From Eimeria necatrix (lineage: Eukaryota > Apicomplexa > Conoidasida > Eucoccidiorida > Eimeriidae), in the NCBI RefSeq assembly GCF_000499385.1, contig NW_013655096.1, positions 1 to 49,676 of the forward strand: a stretch of 49,676 nucleotides of DNA. The letters run 5' to 3'. The position numbers were made by a program, and so were the translations under genes. The notes below the pieces were generated by a model. The model did not search any database and had not been told where the DNA came from. It was given only the letters and a program-made list of their open reading frames with translations. How positions within the stretch are numbered: the first letter of the stretch is position 1; each line of letters opens with the position of its first letter. Shown here piece by piece: positions 34,457 to 46,399 of this stretch.

Positions 34457-34492
34457 GGTGTCTGTACACCTCATTTCCGGTGTCTGTACACC
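34457..34492. promoter_or_regulatory. Twin GGTGTCTGTACACC motif before GCP4-like start
   Basis: Two identical 14-mers at 34457-34470 and 34479-34492, 22 bases apart, end 14 bases before the ATG at 34506. The outer five bases of each side are palindromic. This could be a transcription-factor site or part of the 5' UTR; function is inferred only from position and recurrence. Confidence 0.4.
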
Positions 34493-34505
34493 TCAACTCC
34501 CCCAA

Positions 34506-34912
34506 ATGCTGCACGACCTCTTGATGGCCCTCGCGGGCTTTCCTGGGGACGTCTTCGTGCGTTACGAAGACCTGGGGCCCCCCGAGGCCCCTTCTGTGGG
34601 GGAGGGGGGCCCCTGGGGGGCCCCCTGCGCCCTCTGGTGTCGGGAGGGGGGGGCTTTCGGCTAAATCCGAAGTTGAAAGGGTTTAGTGAAGGGGAAAGAG
34701 AGGCCCTAGAAAGAGCAGCAGCCCCAGGGTACGATTTGCTGCTGATTCGGGAGTTCATTGCTGCAGCAGAAGCAGCAACGCAGCCGCTGCTGCAGCAGGG
34801 GGGGGCCCCCTGGGGGCCCCCCCCAGGGGCCCCCTGGGGGCCCCCCCCAGGGGCCCCCAAGGGAAACGCAGCCAGGCTTGCTGCTGGGGGCGCTTTCCCC
34901 GGGCCCGCCCGC

Positions 34913-34944
<32 letters not shown>

Positions 34945-34960
34945 TTCCTCTTCACCTCCC

Positions 34961-35007
<47 letters not shown>

Positions 35008-35544
35008 GGGGCTCTACACTGCAGCACTGGCTAGGGCCTCGCGGGAACTTTGTGAAGATTATTTGGCAGCTTTAGTTGCTGCTGAAGATGAGCTGCTGCA
35101 GCAGCAGCAAACCCCTCTTGCTGCACTTTCCCTGGCCCTCAAAGACCAGCCCCACAAACTGCGCGTTCTCAGGCAAATCTTGTCCCAAGTAAACCCTAAA
35201 CCCTAAACCCTAAACCCTAAACCCTAAACCCTAGGCCTCCAGAGACGACCCACCCTCGCGAGCAGCAGCCAGCGCCTGGGCTGGGGCTACGCCCCCCGCC
35301 GCGCCCCGGGCGCCCCAAGGGTTTAGGGTTTAGGGTTTAGGGTTTAGGGTTTAGGGTTTAGGGTTTAGGGTTTGGTGCAGGCGTGGGGAATGGCTTTGTC
35401 TGCTGCTGCTGCGGGGGCCCCCTTGCCTTGTGGGGTTTTAATGGACTTCCTTTGGAGGGGCAGCAGCAGCGGAGACCCTTTGGCCCGCGGGGTGTACGTA
35501 CACCTCATCCGTGCATGCGCAGCAGTCTTCACTTTCCAGGTACC

Positions 35545-35586
<42 letters not shown>

Positions 35587-35693
35587 GGTTTCTGCGGATG
35601 CAGGGCGGCGCTGCTGCGGCCGCTGTGCTGCTGCTGCTGCAGGCGCTGCTGCTTTGCTGCTGCTGCGCTGGCTTCTCGCGTCACCCCCGCCGA

Positions 35694-35731
<38 letters not shown>

Positions 35732-36078
35732 AGCTGTCTTCGTGGCTGCTGTCGGGCCAGCTGCTGGACCCTTACGGGGGGTTCTTTATTGTGAGGCGTT
35801 CCGTGGGGGGCCCCCCGGGGGGCCCCCAGTGCCCTTTTCGTCCCTCGGGGGCCCCCGGGGGGGGCCCCCCCGGGGGGCCCCCGGGGGCCCCCGGGGGGCC
35901 CCCCAACCTGGGGGCCCCCCTGGAGACAGAAGACCTTGGGGAGGCCCTTTCTTTGGAAGCTCTGCAGTTTGAGTGGGGAAGATTATTTCAAGTATCTGTT
36001 AGGGGGGCCCCCCTTTGCTGCTTCTGCAGCATGGGGGCCCCTGCTGCAGCAGCAGCAGCAGCAGAGGCGCGCGCAGGC

Positions 36079-36113
<35 letters not shown>

Positions 36114-36850
36114 GGTCGTGCTGTTCGTGGGCAAAGCCGTCCGCGTGCTGCGCAGGGGGGGCAAGTGGGGGCAGCAGCAGCAGCAGCAAGTGGAGAGTCT
36201 AGCTGGCCAGATGGTGGGTTTGGAGCAGCAAAAAAATAATTCATTTTTTGTTTTTTGATTTTTAATTCCCGACTTCTTTCGAGCTCCCAAACCCTAAACA
36301 CTAAACCCTAAACCCCCGACAGCAGCTGCCTTCCTTCCAGCGCGAGTTGGGCTGGGGCTAGGGCTTGAAAGATAGGGCCTACGCCTTAGGGTTTAGGGTT
36401 TAGGGTTTAGGGTTTAGGGTTTAGGGTTTGGGGTTTTGGAGTTCTGCAGCGCAAGGCCTTTTCCCACCCGTCTTCTCCCGCAGCTGTCATCTTGCCCTGC
36501 CTCAAGGCGCTGCGTGCCATCGTACCTAAACCCTAAACCCTAAACCCTAAACCCTAAACCCTAAACCCTAAACCCTAAACCCTAACCACCCCCATTCGAG
36601 CAGGCGCTGCTTCTTCCGCTTGTTTGGGTGCTTTCTTCTGTCCTTTTATGGGTTGGGGCTAAGGACTTAAAGTTTGGGGTTTAGGGTTTAGGGTTTAGGG
36701 TTTAGGGTTTAGGGTTTTTGCTTTTGGATTATTTATTGAATCGTTTCTTCACCCACCGCCTTGAGTGTTTTCTGTTTACTCCTCTTCCATTTATTCCCCC
36801 TTTTTATTCATTTATTTAAATTATAATTAATTAATTAATTAATTATAAAT

Positions 36851-36881
<31 letters not shown>

Positions 36882-37003
36882 TTTTGTTTTTATTTGAAGG
36901 TCTCAAGACTCCTCTGGGCCTCCCTGGCAGAGGGCGGCCTCTTCGGGTGTCTAGACACCGTGAGGGACTTTTATCTTTTGGGCCAAGGCAAGAAATTAGA
37001 TAA

Positions 37004-37034
<31 letters not shown>

Positions 37035-37115
37035 ATGAATAAATAATTAAATAAACAACAAATAAATAGATAAATGAACGAATAAAAAACAAATAATAAA
37101 TAATAAATAAATGAA

Positions 37116-37150
<35 letters not shown>

Positions 37151-37180
37151 CAAATAAATAAATGAATAAGTAACAAATAA

Positions 37181-37215
<35 letters not shown>

Positions 37216-37650
37216 ACACATAAATGAATAAATAAATAAATAAATAAAATACATAAAAAATAAATAAATACATAAATGAACAGATAAATACATAATAACC
37301 AAATAAATAAATAAACAAATAAATAAATAAATAAATAAATAAATAGGTAAACAAACAAATGAACAAACAATAAAAAGATAAAAGAATAAATAGATAGATT
37401 ACAGATATATAAATACACAAATAGATAAATAACTAATTTAATGAATTGATTAATTACCTGTGTAATTGTATATTATTTATTTATTTATTTATTTGTTCCT
37501 TGGTTTACCATTTCTTTGTTTATTGTTTTTATTTATTTTATTATTTGTTTCGCTTTATTTCCCATTAGTTCTTTTTTTCATTTTTCATTTATTTTGTTTA
37601 GTTGTCTTTTCGCTTATTTAATTGTCTCAACTTAATTCTTTTTATTCACT

Positions 37651-37689
<39 letters not shown>

Positions 37690-39597
37690 CTTTGTTCTTC
37701 TATTCATTTTTTCCTTTTTCCTCCTTATTTGCATAAATAAATAAATAAAGTGAATAAAAAGAATTAAGTTGAGACAATTAAATAAGCGAAAAGACAACTA
37801 AGCAAAATAAATGAAAAATGAAAAAAAGAACTAATGGGAAATAAAGCGAAGCAAATAATAAAATAAATAAAAACAATAAACAAAGAAATGGTAAACCAAG
37901 GAACAAATAAATAAATAAATAAATAAAGCTTCATTTATTCATGAGTTTATTATCTGATTCATTTTTCAATCCAGTTTTCAAGTAATGATTTTTGATCAAT
38001 TCATTTTTGTGTAATTAATTTTATTTATTTATTTTTATTTGCTCATTTATTTATTTATATTCTTTTCTTTTTTAGCTGGCATTTACCATGTTTTCATTTA
38101 TCAAATTGACTTTTTGAAACTAAAAATTGACTTATTTTTATTTATATCTTTATTCATTTAAACTCCTTTTATTTTTTTGGCCCACAAATGTTTTTTCAAT
38201 TATTCATTTCTTTTATTTTATCCATTTATTTATTGATTTGCTTCTTATCCACTTCTTTCATTTTATCATTTATCTTTACTTCCATCTCTTCTCTTATCTC
38301 TTCTTATTTTCCTTTCTTTTGCTTTTTCAAATACTTCCGTATTCATTAATCTTTGTAATGGCCTCGGAATGCAGAAACTAGGGTTTAGGGTTTAGGGTTT
38401 AGGGTTTAGGGTTTAGGGTTTAGGGTTTAGGGTTTAGGGTTTGCTGCTGTAGGTCTATTCTTCACCTTTCTTTTAGAAGGCAGCCGTCGATTCTTGGGGG
38501 GCCCCTGGGACGAGGAAAGGGTTCACTTTGGGGGCCCCCTGGGGGGCCCCCCTGGGGGGCCCCCGGGGGGCCCCCCGGGGGGCCCCCCAGGGGGCCCCTT
38601 GACACTTCGCGTCCGGAGCCTTTGGGCTGCAGCAGCAGCGCAGGCAAACCCGACTTATGCTGATGCTGCTGCTGCTCCAGCCACTGCAGCAACTGCAGCA
38701 ACTGCAGCAACTGCAGCAACAGCAGCAGCAGCAGCAGCAGCAGCACGAGGGGGGGCCCAAGCCCATCAGACACCGCAGAAGCAGCAGCAAAGTAATGCTC
38801 AAGGTGAGAAGCTGCATTTTGCTGCAGCCCCATTAGCCCCTAGGGGCTCCGAAGGGACCTCCAGGGGGCCCCAGAGGGGCCCCCAAGAAAGCCCTGAAAG
38901 TGCTCCAGCCACTGCAGCAACTGCAGCAACTGCAGCAACTGCAGCAACAGCAGCAGCAGCAGCAGCAGCAGCACGAGGGGGGGCCCAAGCCCATCAGACA
39001 CCGCAGAAGCAGCAGCAAAGTAATGCTCAAGGTGAGAAGCTGCATTTTGCTGCAGCCCCATTAGCCCCTAGGGGCTCCGAAGGGACCTCCAGGGGGCCCC
39101 AGAGGGGCCCCCAAGAAAGCCCTGAAAGGGGCCTCCAAGGGGCCCCCAAAGGGGCCCCCAAGGGGCCCCCAAAGGGGCCCCCAAGGGGGCCCCAAGGGGC
39201 CCCCAACAGTCCCAAATATATATATTTATGTTTGCTGCATCTTTCTGCAGGTGAAATCCAAAAGGCGCTGATGCCGGTGAACCCCCAGGGGGCCCCCGGG
39301 GCCTCTGTGTGGGGCGCAGCCTTTGGGGTGGGGGCCCCTTGGGGGCCCCTCCTTGAGCCCACGCTGCAGTGCCTAGGGTTTGCGCTGGGGGCCCCCGGGG
39401 CCTCGGGGGGCCCCCCTCTCAGTCTGATTCGGGGCAAACCTCTACAGGAGTCTGACCTTGTATTCAGAGGAAAGGCTAGGTGCTGCTGCTGTTGCTGCTT
39501 TTGCTGCTGCTGCTGCTGCTGTTGCTGCTGCGTGTGCTGTTGCTGCTGCTGCTTGTGCTGCTGCTGCTGTTGCTTGTGCTGCTGCCGCTGTTGCTTG

Positions 39598-39631
<34 letters not shown>

Positions 39632-40779
39632 AGCACTGGGCTTGCTGCGCGCTGCAGCGTCTTCAGACAGCAGCAAGAACTACCGTTGGGGCCCACCGCA
39701 GTTGAACTGTTTGTGGGGAGGGGGAAAGGGTTTAGGGTTTAGGGTTTAGGGTTTAGGGTTTACGGTTTGGGCTGAGGGTTTGCCCGCAGGCTGGAGGACG
39801 GAGAAATAGTATTCCGGCACCCTTCGGTTTCGGGGGGCCCCAGGGGCCCCCCAGGGGCCCCGGGGGCCCCTCAGGGGGCCTCAGGGGCCCCCGGGGGGCC
39901 CCCAGGGGCCCCCCAGTGCCCTCTAGGCGCTGCGCTGCACCCTGAGAGGCAGCTAGTGCGGCACGGCTTCAAGGTGAAGACAAAAAGATTTATTTTTAAT
40001 CTTTTTCTTTTTTGCTTTTTAAATTTAATTCTTTTCCTTTTTTTGACTTCTTTAGAGCTGATGAAAATGTGCATTTTGCATGTTTGCATGCATTTGCTGC
40101 GCATGCATGCAGCCTCTTTATTTATACTTTACGTGAATTCTGCATATAATGCAATTGTAGTTTAAATACCCAAATTAGTTACAAAAAAGTACCTTTTTGT
40201 ATTTTAATTAATTCCATTTTGATGCACTTAAGGCCCCTCTGCGTTTGCTGCTGCGCTGCTGCTGCAGCACGGGTTCCAGCTGCGCCTGGAGGCCCCTGGA
40301 GGGGGCCCCTGGGGGGCCCCCGGGGCCCCCGGGGGGCCCCCCGGGGGGCCCCCTGGGGGGCCTCCGGGGGGGCCCCCGGGGGGGCCCCCAATAGGCGTAG
40401 GGGCATGCGTGGCCCTCGTGCTGCAGAGCAATAGGGCCCCCATCTCCTTAAAAGAGGCCCCCTTGATGAGGGCCCCCCAAAATCGAAACCCTTTGCAGTG
40501 CGCGGGGGGCCCCTGTGACTTTTTCTGGCCCTCGCTAGGTAAACCCTAAACCCTAAACCCTAAACCCTAAACCCTTGTTGCTACGCCCTCATTATTCCGA
40601 CACTGGGGAAGCCCATCGAAGCACGGAGGTGTAGGAAGAAGACGCTTTAGGGTTTAGGGTTTAGGGTTTGGTGTGCAGGTGACTGCGTGGCTTTGGAATT
40701 CCGGCTGGGCACAATCCCTAACCCTGACGGACAATCGGGGCCCCATTTGGCTGTCGAAGCAGACCTCCTTATAGGTAGC

Positions 40780-40810
<31 letters not shown>

Positions 40811-40978
40811 ACTGCTGCTGCTGCTGCTGCTGCTGCCGTTTATGCTTTTGGTACTTCTGCTGCTGCTGCCGGTGTTGCTGCTGCTGCTGCACGTTTTGGC
40901 GGCGATGGGCAGTTGTTGCGCACATTTGATTTGTCCCCAGCGGTGTTGCTGGCGCTGCAGCTGCTGCAGCTAATTTTG

Positions 40979-41012
<34 letters not shown>

Positions 41013-41351
41013 GGCTGCCTGGTTTCTTGACAGGTGCAGGGGCCCTCGCCTGCCACTTTGAGCGGGGACTGCTGAAGGAGACCCCACAGAGTTCTGCTGC
41101 TTCTTTTGTCTCCGCGCTGCAGCAGCAGCAGCAGCAGCAGCAGCAGCCGCTGCTGCAGCTGCCGGCCCATCCGTGGGCTCTGCAGCGGCACCCGCACCCA
41201 CAAGAGGGGGGCCCCCCGGGGGCCCCCTTGGGGGCCCCCCAGCAAACCCTGCTGCCCCCGCCTGCTTTGCTGCTGCGGCGGGGCCTCATAAGTTGGCCTT
41301 TAGACTCATCTCTTGAGACGCAAGAAGTGCACATTGAGTGCGCAGGGCTGC

Positions 41352-41404
<53 letters not shown>

Positions 41405-41476
41405 GTGCGGGGGCTACCACTGCTGCTTTGATGCTGCTGTTCTGCGGCTGCTGGGCTTGGAGTGGGTGCTTCTTGA

Positions 41477-41527
<51 letters not shown>

Positions 41528-42473
41528 GTAGGCGCTGGGGTTGGGGCGGAGGCCTCTTGCTACTGGTGTTTGGTGCTGCTGCTGCTGCTGCTGCCGTTTC
41601 TTGTGCTGCTGCTGGGGCTGCTGTTTCTCGTTCCTGCTGTTGCTGCTTCTGCCTCTTTTCTGCTGCAGCTGCAGCAGCAGCAGCAGCAGATTAAGGCTCT
41701 TGTGGCCTGGCTTTGTCTGCTGCAGCGTGGACTTCTCCCTAGAGAGGGAGCGCCTGAGGGTAACAGCAGCAAGGGGCCCCCAGCAGCAGCAGCAGAAGCA
41801 GCGGCAGCTCTCGGGGGCCCTCAGGGGCTCCGCAGGGCCCCCGCCGCTGCTGGATATATCAGGCTTTGAAGTGAGACTGACATTAATACCAACTGCAGGG
41901 GCCCCCAGGGGCCCCTAGGGGCCCCCGGGGGCCCTCAGGGGCCCCCAGGACCCCCTAGGGGCCTCCAGAGACCCTCAGGGGCCCCCGGGGGCCCTCAGGG
42001 ACCTTCGGGGGCCCCCAGAGGCCCTTTGGGGCCCCCGTGCAGGCTCGCCGATGCCCCTGGGGGGCCCCTTAGGGGCCCTTGGGGGCTCCTTGGGGGCCCC
42101 TTGGGGGCCCCTTGGGGGCCCCTGGGGGGCCGCTGGGGGGCCCCTTGGAACCCTCACACGAGGGGCCTTTTGCAGGCGATTCGTTACTTCTTATGCACCT
42201 TGAAGGCCCCCTTCTTGGGGGCCCCTTTCTTGGGGGCCCCCTTCTTGGGGGCCCCCTTCTTGGGGGCCCCTTTCTTGGGGGCCCCCTTCTTGGGGGGCCC
42301 CTGGTGGGGGCCCCTAGGGGGCCCCTCCGTTACCGCATTGGGGCCTCTTTGCTGCTGCAGTCCATTTCATTATTATTATTAATTTATTTGTTCATTAATT
42401 GCTTCACTGTTGGGTTTATAAAAATAAAAGGAATGGCTACTTTTATTTGTTTGCTGCCATTTGCTGGTCTGAT

Positions 42474-42526
<53 letters not shown>

Positions 42527-42774
42527 CTCTTTTGTCTGCAGCTCAGCAGCCTCATCTCCCTCAGACTCGGCGCCGCCTATGTGGGGTGCGACTTGCTGCT
42601 GCTGCTGCTGCTGCTGCAGCTGCTGCAGCTGCTGCTGCGGCTAGTTTGCTGCCGCATTTTCTGCTGCTTGTGCTGCTGCTTTTGCTTTTGCTGCTGCTGC
42701 TGCTGTGGGGTTCCCCTAAGAAGAATTTTCTGCTGCAGCCCCAAGACCTTTCAGCTGGTCTCTCTGCACAGCTG

Positions 42775-42818
<44 letters not shown>

Positions 42819-43014
42819 TGCCTATTTGAGTTTGAACCTGAGGAAAGACTTCTCTTCTGTTTCATTCTAAAAGATTATTTATTTAATTTGTTTTATTAAA
42901 TTGTTTTTTTGTTTTTGCTGCTGCTTAAATTTGCTGCCTGCAGCCTTTTTTCAGTTCCTCTGAAGTACCAGCACCGGCAGCTGCAGCGCCGAGACGCCCC
43001 CCCACAAGGTGCCT

Positions 43015-43060
<46 letters not shown>

Positions 43061-44037
43061 TGCTACTGGTGTTGCTGCTTCTGCTGTTGCTGGTGCTGCC
43101 GATGTCACTGTTGCTGCTGCTGCCGATGTCACTGTTGCTGCTGCTGCCGAAGTCACTGTTGCTGCTGCTGCTGCTGCTGCTGACGGTTGTCTGCTGCTGG
43201 CGCTGGTGCAGCGGACGCTTTGCTGCTGCCGAGGAAAATGTGTTTCTGCTGCTGATTTTCTTAGTGCTGCTGCTGCGGCTCCTAGGCCTGCTGCTGCTGC
43301 TGCTTTAGATTCCGCTGCTGCTGCTGCTGCTGTCGCTGTATCTGCTCTTGGCGCGAAATTTGCTGCTGCGCCTGCTGCTCCGGCTAGTCTGTTGCTGCAG
43401 CAGATGCTGCCAGGCTTGCTGCTGCTGATGTTGCTGTTGCTGCTGCTGCTGCTGCTGCTGCTTGATGTACCTCAGGGCCATGCGCCACGGTGGTCCCCCC
43501 CACGTTCGAGTCGACTGACTGGTGAGGGGCAGCAGCTGCTGCTGCTTCTGCTGCTGCTGCTGCTGCTGCTTCTGCTGCTACTGCTGCTGCTTCCGTTGCT
43601 GCTGCTGCTGCTGCTGACGCAGACGGCTGCTTGTGCTGCTGCTGCTGCTGTTCAGGTGTATCCGCGTACGCCGCTGGTACCACGAGTCGCAGCCGCCGCC
43701 GCTGCAGCTGCGAGGGCTGCTGCAGCAGCAGCAGCAGCAGCAGCAGCTGCCAATAAACTCAGCAGAGGGGCCCCACGCAGGGGCCCCCAGGGCCCTCGTC
43801 GCCCGGCTGCAGCTTGACCCTAAGGGGGCCCCCTGGCCCCTCCCGCTGCTGCTGCACGAGAGTTCTGTAGAAACTTACAATGCTTTATTTTCTTTGCTGC
43901 TGCAGCTGCGGTACCCAAACCCTAAACCCTAAACCCTAAACCCTAAACCCTAAATTTCCCTTTTCCCCTATGCGGCTATATTCGCTGGAGGAAAAGCTGG
44001 CCGACGGGCTGCATGGCGCCCCGCTTGCTGCAGTTCC

Positions 44038-44079
<42 letters not shown>

Positions 44080-45911
44080 GCAGGTCTCTACAAGTTGACC
44101 TGCAGCAGCTATGGCTGCGCAGCTGCCTCCTGAGAAAGTGGGCGAGCAACTGCTGCTGCTACTGCTGCTGCCGCTTTTGCTGCTGCTGCTGCTGCTGCTG
44201 CTGCGTGGGCCTGCGCTGCTCCTGCTGCTGCTCGTGTTGCTTTGTTTCTTTATTTATTTCTTTGTCTTCTTTTATTTTATTTCCTTTCAGCTGCAACTCT
44301 TCTCCTTCCTTTTTGTCACTTTTGTCCCCTCAGGGTCTATTCTAGAAGCCCTCGAATTGCCTTTAGCGGGGGTCCCCCTGGGGGCCCCCAGGGGCCCCTC
44401 CAGGGGCCCCCCGGGGGCCCCAGGGGGCCCCCCGGGGGCCCCCTCGGGGGCCCCCTCGGGGGCCCCCAGATGGTCTCGCGGCATTTTTGGGCAGCCCGCG
44501 CAGAGCTGGACTTTTATGTCTCCAACATTTTTGCTTATTTTCAATATTACGCAATTGATGTAAGTTCAAAGCCCTGGGGCCCCGTGAGGCCCCCAGGGGC
44601 CCCGGGGGGCCCCCAGCAGCCCAGGGGCCCCTGGGGGGCCCCCCAGGAGCCCTGGGGGCCCCTGTAAGCCCCTGGGGGCCCTCCAGGGCTTAGGGGGCCC
44701 CCAGGGGGCCCCTATATGGGTGTAAGGGGAATTGCAAATGCTTTCTGGAGTTGTGGGGGCCCCCCATGCAGCATTGGGGGGCCCCCTAGGGGCCCCATTG
44801 AGAGCATAAAGGGGCCCCTGAGGGGCCCCCTGCGGTGGCTGTGGGCCCCCCTTGGGGCTGCAAGGCTCTGCCTGAGGCGGGCAGGCTCCTCTGTAGCATT
44901 AGGGTTTAGGGTTTAGGGTTTAGGGTTTAGGGTTTAGGGTTTAGGGTTTAGGGTTTGATTTTGTGGGCACAGCCGGCGTTCAGTGAGGTGGAAGAAGCGG
45001 CGAGGGGGCGGAGAGACTTTGAAGAGATTCGTCTTGTCCACGACAACTTCCTTACGCAGCTTGCCTCGTAAACCCTAAACCCTAAACCCTAAACCCTAAA
45101 CCCTTGGGCTTGCCTTCTTGGTGTAGCAGCTCCTACTCTCTTTTGCACAGATCCCTGAGCGCCTCTAAGCCCACCCTCTTGCCTTGCTGCAGCGCCGGCG
45201 CCCACAGTCGAGGGTTTAGGGTTTAGGGTCTAGGGTTTAGGGTTTAGGGTTTAGGGTTTGCGCCTCAGAAAGTGCTGGCTGCGCGTCTCTTCTCTTCTGC
45301 GGCCCCTCATGAGGCTTCTCACTGCTGGCCGCCGCCTTGTAGAGTTGGGGGCCTTTGCCACGCGTGTCCCGCAGGGGCCCCTGGGGGCCCCCCGGGGGGC
45401 CCCCGGGGGGGCCCCCCTGGGGGCCCCCAGGGGGGGCCCCCAGGGGGCCCTCAGGGAAACCCTTTCGGGGGGGGCCCCCAGGGGGGGCCCCCAGGGGGCC
45501 CTCAGGGAAACCCTTTCGGGGGGCTCCCCTAGCGAAACCCCCAGAAAGGGGCAGCAGGAGCCAGAGCAAGTAAGCTATGATTTTGGGGCTGTGCTGCAAG
45601 GGCTAGGGTTTAGGGTTTAGGGTTTAGGGTTTAGGGTTTAGGGTTTAGGGTTTAGGGTTCGATCGGGGAGGTTCCGTGCTAATGGGGTAGGGGTGCCCTA
45701 CGGCCAAGCGTCTAGGGTTTGGGCCTTAGGCTTACGAGCTTAACGGTTTAGGGCTTAGGGTTTTGAGGTTTAGGGTTTAGGGTTTAGGGTTTAGGGTTTA
45801 GTGCCCTGTGGCTCGGGTTTGCTGCAGGTGGTTATCTTGGGCTCCCTCGAGGGCCCCCAGTGGTCCTTCCTAGCAGAAGCGCTTTCGACTACACGGTGAG
45901 GAAGGATCCTT

Positions 45912-45946
<35 letters not shown>

Positions 45947-46102
45947 ATTATAACAGCAGCAGCAGCAGCAGCAGCAGCAAGAGCAGGAGTGATTACTGCA
46001 GCGGCACCTTTCTGAGGTTGGCGCACGCAAGAGGACTGCAGAGGAGGCCCTTGTGTTTGCTGCTGCTGCTGATGCTGCTGCTGCTGCTGCTAATGCTGCT
46101 TC

Positions 46103-46137
<35 letters not shown>

Positions 46138-46355
46138 AGGAAGGAAATAAGAGAACATATATCTCAGGTCTACACAGAAATGTGCGCCCTCAAGCAGGGG
46201 GCCCCCCACGCGCAGCTGGGGGCCCTTGCGCTGCCCCTTGACTTCAATGATTTCTTATCTCAGTTGACCCTGGGGGGCCCCCCAACCCCAAGGGGGGCCC
46301 CCTACAGGGGCCCCCCAACCCCGCGGGGCAGTGCCCGGGGGCCCCTTGAAAGTGC

Positions 46356-46399
<44 letters not shown>

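Noticed and set aside
36871..37420. Tyr/Ile/Leu/Phe-rich 'membrane protein' ORFs
   Set aside because: They translate AAAT/ATTT tetramer repeats; the region is a long intron on the other strand.
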